A stretch of 64,000 bases of DNA from Gemmatimonadota bacterium (GTDB lineage: Bacteria; Gemmatimonadota; Gemmatimonadetes; Gemmatimonadales; Gemmatimonadaceae). A model generated the notes under the pieces. The model was not told the origin of the DNA. It saw nothing but the letters and a program-made list of their open reading frames with translations, and did not search any database. Positions 25,671 to 33,305 of the stretch are shown piece after piece. The stretch covers positions 1 to 64,000 of the forward strand of contig JAPLKS010000020.1 of assembly GCA_026387915.1 (NCBI GenBank), in the 5' to 3' direction. Every line of letters begins with the position of its first letter. Positions within the stretch are counted from its first letter, which is position 1. The position numbers and the translations under genes were made by a program.

Positions 25671-26529
25671 TCCGACCGCAGCGCCTGCGCCTCGCATTTC
25701 GGTCGTTATTCCCACACGGCATCGGCTGGAATCGCTTGGCTCCTGCTTAGAACGGCTCGCCCCTGGCCAGCAAACGCTCGACGCGACGCACTACGAAGTC
25801 ATCGTTGCCGACGACGGCCACACCGACGACACGCGCACCATGCTGCAGGCGCGGTTCCCCTGGGCGCACTACACGGCGGGCCCACGCCGCGGCCCGGCCG
25901 CCAACCGCAACGCCGGCGTTCGCGCCTCACGCGGCGAATGGCTTGCCTTCACCGACGACGACACCCTTCCCGATCGCGATTGGCTCGAGCAACTCCTCGC
26001 CGCCAGTGATGGCGTGAGTGCTGTGGAGGGCCGAACCGTGTGCCGCGTTGGGGTACGGTCGCCCCGCGAACACGCGCCAGTGAATGAACTCGGTGGCCGC
26101 TGGTGGACGTCGAATCTCGCGATCCGTCGCGATGCATTTGATTCCGTTGGCGGATTCGACGAACGCTATCCCGTGCCGCACATGGAAGACGCCGACCTTC
26201 GGGTACGGGTCTTTGCCGCCAAGCTACCGTGGCGCTTCGCACCACTCGCCATCGTCGATCACCCGCCGCGCCGCGAGCGTTGGGGAGCGGAGACCGCGCC
26301 GTGGCATGCGGCGCACATGTTGTTTTCGGCTATTCATCAGCAGCCCCACACACTGCTTGGGAATTTGCGCGCCGTGGTTCGGGGACGACTGCACGCGATT
26401 GCGCGCGCGCCGTTAAGCGCGGATGGCGCGAGTGCTGCGGTCTCGATGGTGGTCGAGCTGGCAACAATGCTCCGGTACTGGAGACAGTGGCGGCGGGAAG
26501 TACGCGCAACACTCGCCACTCCAAGATGA
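25663..26529 (+). CDS. Glycosyltransferase family 2
   Basis: 288 residues. A GT-A fold is indicated by ISVVIPTRHRLESLGSCL, the nucleotide-site VADDGHTDD near residues 46-55, and the metal-binding DDD of LAFTDDDTLPD near 96-104. A later GGFDERYPVPHMEDADL matches the acceptor-side ED motif of GT2 enzymes. It transfers a sugar from a nucleotide donor, probably for surface polysaccharide. Start: ATG at 25663, overlapping the stop of the nuclease gene. An in-frame ATG at 25642 is an alternative. Its own stop overlaps the MFS start (ATGA). Confidence 0.87.
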   Translation: MVDPTAAPAPRISVVIPTRHRLESLGSCLERLAPGQQTLDATHYEVIVADDGHTDDTRTMLQARFPWAHYTAGPRRGPAANRNAGVRASRGEWLAFTDDDTLPDRDWLEQLLAASDGVSAVEGRTVCRVGVRSPREHAPVNELGGRWWTSNLAIRRDAFDSVGGFDERYPVPHMEDADLRVRVFAAKLPWRFAPLAIVDHPPRRERWGAETAPWHAAHMLFSAIHQQPHTLLGNLRAVVRGRLHAIARAPLSADGASAAVSMVVELATMLRYWRQWRREVRATLATPR

Positions 26530-27782
26530 GCGGTAGCCGCACAAACGAAGCCGCGGCGACTGCAAGCACCGATGACCTGCCGGCGCGCTGGCGCATGCTG
26601 GCCTTTCTGTCCATCGCGGAATTGTTGGGCATGTCGCTCTGGTTTGTTGGGAGCGCCGTCGCACCGCAACTGCAACTACGCTTTGGATTATCCGGTGGGC
26701 AGGTCGCGGCTCTGACCACCGCCGTGCAATCTGGCTTTGTCGTTGGCACGGCCCTCTCGGCGCTCCTGAATATTTCCGACATCGTCGCCGCACGCACGCT
26801 GTTTGCATCGGCAGCGGTGCTCGGAGCTGTGGCCAATCTGCCTATGATGCTCGACGTATCGTATCCGTCCATGCTCGCCAGTCGTTTTGCATGCGGCTTG
26901 TGTTTAGCGGGGGTGTACCCGCCCGCACTGAAGATGGCCGCTACCTGGTTCCGAGCACAGCGCGGACTCGCCGTGGGTACAATCGTGGGCGCACTAACCG
27001 TTGGAAAAGCCGGACCCTACCTCGTCCATGTGTTTCCAGACGTTGGCGTGCGAACAGTTTCGCTTGCGGCGTCGCTCAGCGCGGTGCTCGCCGCGCTTGT
27101 GGTGCTGGCAACGTACCGCGACGGGCCACATGCATTTCCCAATCGTCCGTTCTCGTGGTCGCTGACCGGCGATGTGGTGCGGTCTCGCCGTTGGCGATTG
27201 GCGACGGGTGGTTATTTGGGGCACATGGCCGAACTGTATTCCTACTGGACGTGGATTCCCGCGTTCGTGGCAGCGAGCGTCGCGGGTGACGCGCACTCGC
27301 TTACCGCACCCGCCTCACCATTTGTGTCGGTACTCTCATTCAGTGTCATTGCGGTTGGCGGCGCCGGTTGCGTCTGGGGTGGATTAGTCGCCGATCGCAT
27401 CGGACGTACTACCCTTGTCACACGCGCACTGTTGGTGAGTGGCACCTGTTGCGCGCTCGTCGGATTCGCCTTCGGCCGGTCGCTCTGGCTGCTCGCACCG
27501 CTGGCGCTGGTCTGGGGGTTCTTCATCATTGCCGACAGCGCGCAGTTCAGCGTACTCGTCACCGAGAGCGTTCCCGCGCACGCGGTCGGTACGGCGCTCA
27601 CCCTGCAAATCTCACTTGGCTTTCTGCTCACCACGCTCAGCGTGCAGATCGTCCCGATGATCGTCCGCGGTGCGGGATGGCCGTGGGTGTTCGCCTTTCT
27701 CGCCATCGGCCCATTCTTGGGCATCGCGTCTATCAAGCGATTGATCGCGCACGGCACGCCGGGCGCCGTCGCGCAAAACTGA
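26526..27782 (+). CDS. MFS transporter
   Basis: 418 residues with about 12 hydrophobic segments. The first helix (LAFLSIAELLGMSLWFVGSAVAPQL) and the short VADRIGRTTLV loop in the second half are MFS-like. Similar proteins are annotated as nitrate/nitrite or sugar-type MFS carriers; I cannot assign the substrate. The ATG overlaps the glycosyltransferase stop by 4 nt. The open frame extends 300 bp upstream, but only the part from 26526 has transporter character. Confidence 0.85.
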   Translation: MSGSRTNEAAATASTDDLPARWRMLAFLSIAELLGMSLWFVGSAVAPQLQLRFGLSGGQVAALTTAVQSGFVVGTALSALLNISDIVAARTLFASAAVLGAVANLPMMLDVSYPSMLASRFACGLCLAGVYPPALKMAATWFRAQRGLAVGTIVGALTVGKAGPYLVHVFPDVGVRTVSLAASLSAVLAALVVLATYRDGPHAFPNRPFSWSLTGDVVRSRRWRLATGGYLGHMAELYSYWTWIPAFVAASVAGDAHSLTAPASPFVSVLSFSVIAVGGAGCVWGGLVADRIGRTTLVTRALLVSGTCCALVGFAFGRSLWLLAPLALVWGFFIIADSAQFSVLVTESVPAHAVGTALTLQISLGFLLTTLSVQIVPMIVRGAGWPWVFAFLAIGPFLGIASIKRLIAHGTPGAVAQN

Positions 27783-27794
27783 CGTCGTACACTC

Positions 27795-27812
27795 GGCGCT
27801 CGCCGCAGCGCC
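27795..27812. terminator. Weak hairpin between convergent genes
   Basis: GGCGCT-N6-AGCGCC in the 39-bp space between the MFS stop and the GT9 stop. Six base pairs and no T-run, so only a possible terminator. Confidence 0.3.
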
Positions 27813-27821
27813 TAATGACGG

Positions 27822-28940
27822 TCAGCTCACCTGCGCCAGCACCGCCGCCGCCACGGTCGCCGCATCCGGCCATCCGCTCTGCTGCTCCGCGGCGGTCACC
27901 GGTCCAATGCTCCGGTACGGCGACGGATAGCCCCACAACGTGTCGTACGCTTTCGCGTCTTGATGCATGCCGCCGAGCACCACAATCGTCGGACGTGTGA
28001 ACGCAGCGGCCGTGTGGGACAGCATACTCGGATTCGTCAGCACGGCATCGGCGCTTTCGCAAAGCGCGAACGTGGTGCGGAGCGGTGTGTCGCCGCACAC
28101 CGAGCGGACCGCTCCATTGGTCATGGCGACAATCTCAATGCCGCGCGCGCGATCCGCTTCGCCACCCACGAGTAGCACCTCGAAACGGCGGTCGCCGAGC
28201 TCCGCACGCGTGAGTCGCTGAAGCGCGGCGGCCATCTGTTCCGTTGGCCAACACTTGCTCGCCAATCCGCCGCCACAACCCACGAGCAAGCGCACGGCAC
28301 CCGATCGGCGCGCGCCCCACAACCGCTCAGCGCTCTGTCGCTCAGTATCCGTCAAAAACAGTTGGGGCCGCGCCAAGGGAAGTTCTGTCGCGCCCAGCAG
28401 TGCCACTTGATCGAGCGCCGCACGAGCCACGTGCACGCGCTCAGAGAACCGCACGTATTGCTGACAGGCCGTCCATCCGCCGCGGTATCCGCGTACGCCG
28501 ACTCGATATCGAACGCCGAGCCGCATCATCAGCAGCGCCCCGACATGACTGCCGAGGACGTCGATCCCCACATCAAAGCCGCCGCGGCGACGAAGCGATG
28601 CGACCTGCTCCGACCGGAAGAGAAATTTCGCGACGGCTCCCCACGACTGGTCCGCGACGAACTTATTGTTCCACGGCGCGTCGAGCGCGACCACTTCGTC
28701 GATGTTCGGATTATGGGCGAGAATCGGAATTCCCCACGATCCGACGGCCGCGACGATACGACTCGTGGGAAATCGTCGACGTAAGGCGTCAAACACGGGC
28801 GTGGTCGTGTGGAGATCGCCGAGGTCGTTCGGACGAATCACAAGAATTTCCCGTGGCATCGAGGGAAGTGGGCCCCATGATGCCGCGAGGCGACTCGTGA
28901 TCGCCAGCGGTCCTTCGACGAGCGTTCCCTTCCAGCCCAC
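27822..28940 (-). CDS. Glycosyltransferase family 9 (heptosyltransferase-like)
   Basis: 372 residues. The N-terminal Rossmann start ILVIRPNDLGDLHTTTPVFDALRRRFP near residue 31 is the classic GT9 signature. The C-terminal half has LVGCGGGLASKCWPTEQMAAAL and LVGGEADR, which form the donor-binding region, then LTNPSMLSHTAAAF. GT9 enzymes add heptose or related sugars to LPS core. Start: GTG at 28940 with GAGG 8 nt upstream. An ATG at 28859, nearer the conserved core, would remove 27 residues. The FkbM gene lies 60 bp upstream on the same strand. Confidence 0.88.
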   Translation of the reverse strand: MGWKGTLVEGPLAITSRLAASWGPLPSMPREILVIRPNDLGDLHTTTPVFDALRRRFPTSRIVAAVGSWGIPILAHNPNIDEVVALDAPWNNKFVADQSWGAVAKFLFRSEQVASLRRRGGFDVGIDVLGSHVGALLMMRLGVRYRVGVRGYRGGWTACQQYVRFSERVHVARAALDQVALLGATELPLARPQLFLTDTERQSAERLWGARRSGAVRLLVGCGGGLASKCWPTEQMAAALQRLTRAELGDRRFEVLLVGGEADRARGIEIVAMTNGAVRSVCGDTPLRTTFALCESADAVLTNPSMLSHTAAAFTRPTIVVLGGMHQDAKAYDTLWGYPSPYRSIGPVTAAEQQSGWPDAATVAAAVLAQVS

Positions 28941-29000
28941 GGCAGTTACCTCGGAGTGTTGCGCTGCACGAATCCTAACATCGGTCCCGTATCCTGACGG

Positions 29001-29822
29001 CTAACTGCGTTCACTGGCGCTCAACGCGCGCCGCAGTCGATCCGAATGTGCCGCGTTCACGGCGGCCACAATGTCGTGCGATGCACCGTCGTTCAACTCG
29101 ACGGGATCTGTGAGGTGCCGGAGGTCGCCACCATCAGTCACCAGGTAGAATGTGTCGTACCCTGCTTCTCGCAGCAGAGCGATGACTGCGGTTGGCGCAT
29201 AGTCAAACGCGTGAGTCCAAGCCCCACACAGTTCGCAGATCACGACTGGGTGAAAGCGGCGGAGACCCGCGGCGAATCCGCGCAGCGCGAGCAACTCAGC
29301 TCCTTCAACATCCATCTTCACGATATCCACACGCGTGAGTCGCTGGGAATCCACATACGAATCAAGCGTCGTAATGGGACATTGGAGCGCGCCGACCGCC
29401 ACGTCTGCCGACCACGATCCCGCATCGTGCGTCCGGAGCGATGCCTGACCATGGTCTTCGTGTGGCGTGTACAGCGTGGTCACGCCATGTTCGTCGCCGA
29501 CGGCGGATTGGTTGATGACCACATTGCCCGGGAGGCGCGCGCGTTCCGCAAGCGATTGGTGTAGCAACTGACAGGTCGTGGGCGATGGTTCAAAGGCGTG
29601 CACCCGTCCATTCGCGCCCACGAGGTTCGAGAGCAGCGCCGTGAAGATGCCGCGATTCGCTCCCACGTCGAGCACAACGTCGCCGCTGCGCACGAGCGCC
29701 ACCTGCAACACCTTCATGCCGTTTGATCTGCCCCACAACCGGAGTATGGCGTGGTAGACGGACGGCCAGTGCGCGGCACACAGGGCTTCTACCCACAACC
29801 GCATCATATGCAGCAGCTTCAT
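29001..29822 (-). CDS. FkbM-family SAM-dependent methyltransferase
   Basis: 273 residues from the ATG at 29822, which has GAGG with 5-nt spacing. The open frame extends to a TTG at 29909 that has no such site. Motif I is VVLDVGANRGIFTALLSNLVG, followed by VHAFEPSPTTCQLL (motif II). The FkbM-type end VDIVKMDVEGAELLALRGF is clear. These enzymes O-methylate sugars or small molecules. With the GT9 gene downstream, methylation of a surface glycan is likely. Confidence 0.9.
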   Translation of the reverse strand: MKLLHMMRLWVEALCAAHWPSVYHAILRLWGRSNGMKVLQVALVRSGDVVLDVGANRGIFTALLSNLVGANGRVHAFEPSPTTCQLLHQSLAERARLPGNVVINQSAVGDEHGVTTLYTPHEDHGQASLRTHDAGSWSADVAVGALQCPITTLDSYVDSQRLTRVDIVKMDVEGAELLALRGFAAGLRRFHPVVICELCGAWTHAFDYAPTAVIALLREAGYDTFYLVTDGGDLRHLTDPVELNDGASHDIVAAVNAAHSDRLRRALSASERS

Positions 29823-29951
29823 CACGTCCTCAAAGCGCAGGTCGCGCCCAGCGTGATTCGGTACGCTGGACTGAGAGCACGAACGGCAAGCCGATTCATG
29901 TTCGGACAATCAGTTAATGTACCGTCGCGACAGGCACCTGGTATTGGGGTT

Positions 29952-29968
29952 AGGGTCGTGCCGACCCT
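29952..29968. promoter_or_regulatory. Small inverted repeat in the fkbM/fumarase divergent region
   Basis: AGGGTCG-TGC-CGACCCT in the region between the divergent fkbM-like and fumarase genes (29823-30091). TAGATT at 30062-30067 could be a -10 for fumarase. Nothing else is recognised there. Confidence 0.25.
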
Positions 29969-30091
29969 TGGGCGGCGTCATTCTCCGGCCACGGTGTCGA
30001 CCGTAACTGAACTGGGCTTGTGTTCCGATCCCCAGAGACATCCCAACCGCGAGAGCACGACTAGATTTCCTTTTGTCTCTACCCGACCCCA

Positions 30092-31615
30092 ATGACTGTC
30101 ATCAAACAAGACGACCTCATTCAGTCCGTGCAGGACGCCCTGCAGCACATCTCGTACTTCCACCCCGTCGACTACATCAAGGCGCTCGGTGACGCGTACG
30201 AACAGGAACAATCGCCGGCGGCCAAAGATGCCATCGCGCAAATCCTCACCAACTCGCGCATGTGCGCCGAGGGACACCGCCCGATTTGCCAAGACACCGG
30301 CATCGTCGTGGTTTTCCTGAAGGTCGGCATGAATGTGCAGTGGCAAGGCACGATGTCCGTCACCGACATGATCAACGAAGGCGTGCGCCGCGCCTATCTG
30401 CAGCCCGACAACGTCTTGCGCGCCTCCATCGTCGCCGATCCGGCCTTCGGCCGCAAGAACACCAAAGACAACACCCCCGCGGTCATTCACTACGAGTTGG
30501 TGCCGGGCAACACCGTTGAAGTCAACGTCGCCGCCAAAGGCGGCGGCTCCGAGAACAAGACGAAATTCGTGATGCTCAACCCCAGCGACTCCATCGTGGA
30601 CTGGGTGCTCAAGACCGTTCCGCTCATGGGCGCCGGATGGTGTCCGCCCGGTATGCTGGGCATTGGCATTGGTGGCTCCGCAGAAAAAGCGATGCTCCTC
30701 GCCAAGGAGTCGCTCATGGGCCACATCGACATGACGCAACTCAAAGCGCGTGGGCCGCAGAACAAAATCGAAGAACTGCGCATTGAACTCTTCGACAAAG
30801 TCAACGCGCTCGGCATCGGCGCGCAGGGACTCGGTGGTCTGTCCACCGTGCTCGACGTCAAAATTCTCGACTACCCCACGCACGCGGCGTCGAAACCCGT
30901 GGCGATGATTCCCAACTGCGCCGCCACGCGCCACGCGCACTTTACGCTCGACGGTTCCGGCGTCGCACACTTACCCACGCCAAAACTCAGCGACTGGCCC
31001 AACGTCACCTGGCACCCCGATCGCAACGCCAAACACGTCAATCTCGACACCCTCACGCCCGCTGAAGTACAAAGCTGGAAAGCGGGCGATCGTCTGCTGC
31101 TCAACGGTAAGCTGCTCACAGGCCGCGACGCCGCGCACAAACGCATCGCCGATCTCTACGCGAGCGGTCAGGGCCTTCCGCCCGGCGTGGATTTTACGAA
31201 TCGCGTGATCTACTACGTCGGCCCCGTCGATCCCGTGCGCGACGAAGTCGTGGGCCCCGCCGGCCCGACCACCGCCACGCGCATGGACAAATTCACCGAA
31301 ATGATGCTCGAAAAAACGGGCCTCATTTCCATGATCGGCAAAGCCGAACGTGGCCCCGCCGGACTCGAAGCCATCCGTAAACACAAAGTCGCTTACCTCA
31401 TGGCGATCGGTGGCGCGGCCTATCTCGTCGCCAAGGCCATCCGCGCCTCCCGCTGCGTAGCGTTTGAGGAACTCGGTATGGAGGCGATCTACGAGTTCAC
31501 GGTCGAGGACATGCCCGTCACGGTGGCGGTCGACGCCACGGGTCAGAATGTCCACGAGAGCGGGCCAGCGGAATGGCAGAAGCGCATCCGCTCCCTCCCG
31601 ATCGCCGCCGTCTAG
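30092..31615 (+). CDS. Fumarate hydratase class I (Fe-S dependent, fused alpha and beta domains)
   Basis: 507 residues. It interconverts fumarate and malate in the TCA cycle. The cluster cysteines are in NSRMCAEGHRPICQDTG (about residues 55-70) and in the WCPPGMLGIGIGGSAEKA and PNCAATRHAHF blocks. The C-terminal beta part (NRVIYYVGPVDPVRDEVVGPAGPTTATRMD; GKAERGPAG) is fused, as in FumA/FumB. No Shine-Dalgarno is visible. A strong hairpin terminator follows. The [4Fe-4S] class is oxygen-sensitive; no class II enzyme is visible in this window. Confidence 0.95.
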   Translation: MTVIKQDDLIQSVQDALQHISYFHPVDYIKALGDAYEQEQSPAAKDAIAQILTNSRMCAEGHRPICQDTGIVVVFLKVGMNVQWQGTMSVTDMINEGVRRAYLQPDNVLRASIVADPAFGRKNTKDNTPAVIHYELVPGNTVEVNVAAKGGGSENKTKFVMLNPSDSIVDWVLKTVPLMGAGWCPPGMLGIGIGGSAEKAMLLAKESLMGHIDMTQLKARGPQNKIEELRIELFDKVNALGIGAQGLGGLSTVLDVKILDYPTHAASKPVAMIPNCAATRHAHFTLDGSGVAHLPTPKLSDWPNVTWHPDRNAKHVNLDTLTPAEVQSWKAGDRLLLNGKLLTGRDAAHKRIADLYASGQGLPPGVDFTNRVIYYVGPVDPVRDEVVGPAGPTTATRMDKFTEMMLEKTGLISMIGKAERGPAGLEAIRKHKVAYLMAIGGAAYLVAKAIRASRCVAFEELGMEAIYEFTVEDMPVTVAVDATGQNVHESGPAEWQKRIRSLPIAAV

Positions 31616-31667
31616 AATCGTTACAGAGGCAGTTTTTACGTAATTACTGGTCGAATTCAGTCAAAAT

Positions 31668-31704
31668 ATCGGCTCTGCCCCTTCGAGTTTGGGGCAGAGC
31701 CGAT
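31668..31704 (+). terminator. Rho-independent terminator of the fumarase gene
   Basis: A perfect 14-bp stem (ATCGGCTCTGCCCC with its complement), 9-nt loop, then TAGTTT. Confidence 0.8.
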
Positions 31705-31777
31705 TAGTTTACAGGCATACGAACATACCGGCGCCCGGTCCATCGGCCCGCCTTGGTGTACCCGCTCTGGAGATTGA

Positions 31778-31987
31778 ATGCGAAAGCCCCGTCCGGCCTC
31801 CTACAACCCGGCTCAGGCCCTGAATCTTATCGCTAACGATCGTAACGGGGGGGCGCTTTCTTGCCCGTCGTGCGCCGGCTCAATCGAGCGCGATCCGGGT
31901 GATTTCCCGCCGCCGCCGCGCTGTCAGGTTACGCTCAAGTGCAGCAACTGCGGTCGTTTCGCCAGGTATATCGCCGGCGCCGCCTGA
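31778..31987 (+). CDS. Small two-CxxC (zinc-ribbon-like) protein
   Basis: 69 residues. Two CxxC pairs, CPSC near residue 29 and CSNC near 55, are spaced as in a minimal zinc ribbon, with a proline-rich linker between. GGAG with 5-nt spacing precedes the ATG, which supports translation. No family is recognised. It could be a small nucleic-acid- or protein-binding zinc protein. Confidence 0.6.
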   Translation: MRKPRPASYNPAQALNLIANDRNGGALSCPSCAGSIERDPGDFPPPPRCQVTLKCSNCGRFARYIAGAA

Positions 31988-32154
31988 CCTCTCCCCGAGG
32001 TCCCGTTCGTCCGTAGTGTTTCCACGCGAGTCGTACCAAACTAGCCCGCTTCCAGAAGTGGACGCGGCGCGGACTCGCGAGCGCCCATAGCCCTGCTTCC
32101 GTTAAGCGAGGGTCGCCGAATCCGGTGAGCGCACCTGGGTGTTGGCTATCCAAA

Positions 32155-32199
32155 AAAGACGAGCGGCCCCGATCCTGTGGATTGGGGCCTCTCGTCTTT
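32155..32199 (-). terminator. Rho-independent terminator for the minus-strand gene at 32210
   Basis: A long stem built from AAAGACGAG, GGCCCC and GATCC arms with single mismatches. On the minus strand the right side ends in a run of six T's (the AAAAAA at 32152-32157 on plus), so it serves the minus-strand gene. The stretch 31988-32154 holds no gene I can support. Confidence 0.75.
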
Positions 32200-32209
32200 G
32201 ACCTCGAGA

Positions 32210-32536
32210 CTACGCGGAGAGCGGCAGCTCCATTTGGTGGCGCGCGGGTGCGCGACGATCCGCCGTGCGCGCGGCAGAGGGCGGCACCACCGCCGAACGG
32301 GCATCCACGGATGCATCGGTTGATGATGCGCCGAGGAGCATGGCCGTCTGATGGCGGAGCTGCAACAGCCGGAGCGGCGCGAGTGCTGGCGTCGCGATCA
32401 CTGCCGCACGAGCCTCCGCGGCCACTTCACGCGACAGCATCCGTGCCAACGGGTGCGCCAAGAGCCGCGTGATCTCCGCGGCATCACGGGCGCGTACCGC
32501 AGCCACCAGTGCGTCGAGGTAAGCGAGCAACCGCAT
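32210..32536 (-). CDS. Small hypothetical helical protein
   Basis: Up to 108 residues, Ala/Arg/Leu-rich, predicted helical in its first 70 residues, with a Pro/Arg tail ending MELPLSA. No family is recognised. The ATG at 32536 directly abuts AAAAGGAG (zero spacing), so the in-frame TTG at 32530, which has a normal 6-nt spacing, may be the true start. A dedicated terminator follows, which supports a real gene. Confidence 0.55.
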   Translation of the reverse strand: MRLLAYLDALVAAVRARDAAEITRLLAHPLARMLSREVAAEARAAVIATPALAPLRLLQLRHQTAMLLGASSTDASVDARSAVVPPSAARTADRRAPARHQMELPLSA

Positions 32537-32542
32537 CTCCTT

Positions 32543-32585
32543 TTGACGTTATGTACATATTGCAACTAATACGAGACACCGTCAA
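32543..32585. promoter_or_regulatory. Possible divergent promoters around a 10-bp palindrome
   Basis: TTGACG at 32543-32548 faces TAATAC at 32567-32572 (18 bp) in the plus direction. A second TTGACG reads the other way (CGTCAA at 32580-32585). A perfect palindrome TATGTACATA at 32550-32559 sits between them. This could drive the minus-strand gene and a transcript toward the DUF2269 gene, under a shared operator. Confidence 0.35.
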
Positions 32586-32634
32586 GGGGCGTCGCATCGC
32601 CACGGTGGGTCCGGCGCCGGTATGCGCCCATCGG

Positions 32635-32667
32635 GCGCCCAGTATGCGCCCAGTATGCGCCCAGTAT
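32635..32667 (+). repeat. 11-bp tandem repeat GCGCCCAGTAT, three copies
   Basis: Three perfect head-to-tail copies within the gap 32586-32793 upstream of the DUF2269 gene; a partial copy lies just before. No coding role is visible. Function unknown. Confidence 0.85.
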
Positions 32668-32793
32668 GTTAGGCGAGGGAGGGGCGCCCTGCCGCAGCCG
32701 AGCGTCTGCATCATAGATTCCGCGTCAGCGCACAGCGGCATCACCCGATCGGCCGAACAGGCACCGCCTTCACCCACCACATCGGTAACAGGC

Positions 32794-33240
32794 ATGAATC
32801 TGTACTCCGCCCTCAAGGCACTCCACGTCGCAGGTGGCGTCCTGATGCTCGGCAATGTTACCGTCACCGGCTTTTGGGCCGCGTTCATGTACCGGCACGT
32901 CCGCACCACCGGCGGCATGTTCAAGCCGATCGCCAAAGCGATTCTGTGGGCGGACCTGCTGTTCACTTTCGGCGGCAGCCTGCTGATTTCGGGCACCGGC
33001 ATCGCGATGATCCTGATGAGCTCCATGCCGGTGCTGCAGAACGCGTGGCTCGTCCGCGGGATCGTCGCAATGGGCGTGAGCGCCGTCATCTGGCTCGGAT
33101 GGCTCATCCCAGATCAACTCCGCCTCGAACGTACGGAAAACCCACTCGACATCCAGCGATACTTTCGCCGGTGGAATGCGCTCGGCTGGCTCGCTGCCGT
33201 TCCGCTTTTTTACTCGCTCTGGGTCATGATCATCAAGTAG
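32794..33240 (+). CDS. DUF2269-family integral membrane protein
   Basis: 148 residues with four hydrophobic segments (LKALHVAGGVLMLGNVTVTGFW; ILWADLLFTFGGSLLISGTG; VRGIVAMGVSAVIWLGWLIP; ALGWLAAVPLFYSLWVMI). The pattern LHVxGGVLMLGN...TGFW fits the DUF2269 family of unknown role, which has conserved His and aromatic residues near helix 1. The frame is open upstream, but the conserved N-terminus is at 32794. No Shine-Dalgarno. Confidence 0.75.
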   Translation: MNLYSALKALHVAGGVLMLGNVTVTGFWAAFMYRHVRTTGGMFKPIAKAILWADLLFTFGGSLLISGTGIAMILMSSMPVLQNAWLVRGIVAMGVSAVIWLGWLIPDQLRLERTENPLDIQRYFRRWNALGWLAAVPLFYSLWVMIIK

Positions 33241-33249
33241 CCGTCCGCA

Positions 33250-33305
33250 CCACGCGCGTTATGCCACGCGCGTTGTGCCACGCGCGTGGTGCCAGGTGCG
33301 TTACG
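33250..33305. repeat. 14-bp tandem repeat, four copies, between convergent genes
   Basis: Units read CCACGCGCGTTATG, CCACGCGCGTTGTG, CCACGCGCGTGGTG and CCAGGTGCGTTACG. Each of the first three contains the palindrome ACGCGCGT. The array fills the gap between the DUF2269 stop and the MFS stop and may act as a bidirectional terminator or a variable spacer. Confidence 0.8.

Noticed and set aside
29823-29909. TTG at 29909 as start of the FkbM gene
   Set aside because: No ribosome site there; ATG at 29822 has GAGG at 5-nt spacing and keeps the whole methyltransferase fold.
31988-32154. Structured RNA or riboswitch
   Set aside because: No known consensus (SRP, tmRNA, RNase P, cobalamin, guanidine and others considered) and no strong paired stem apart from the terminator.
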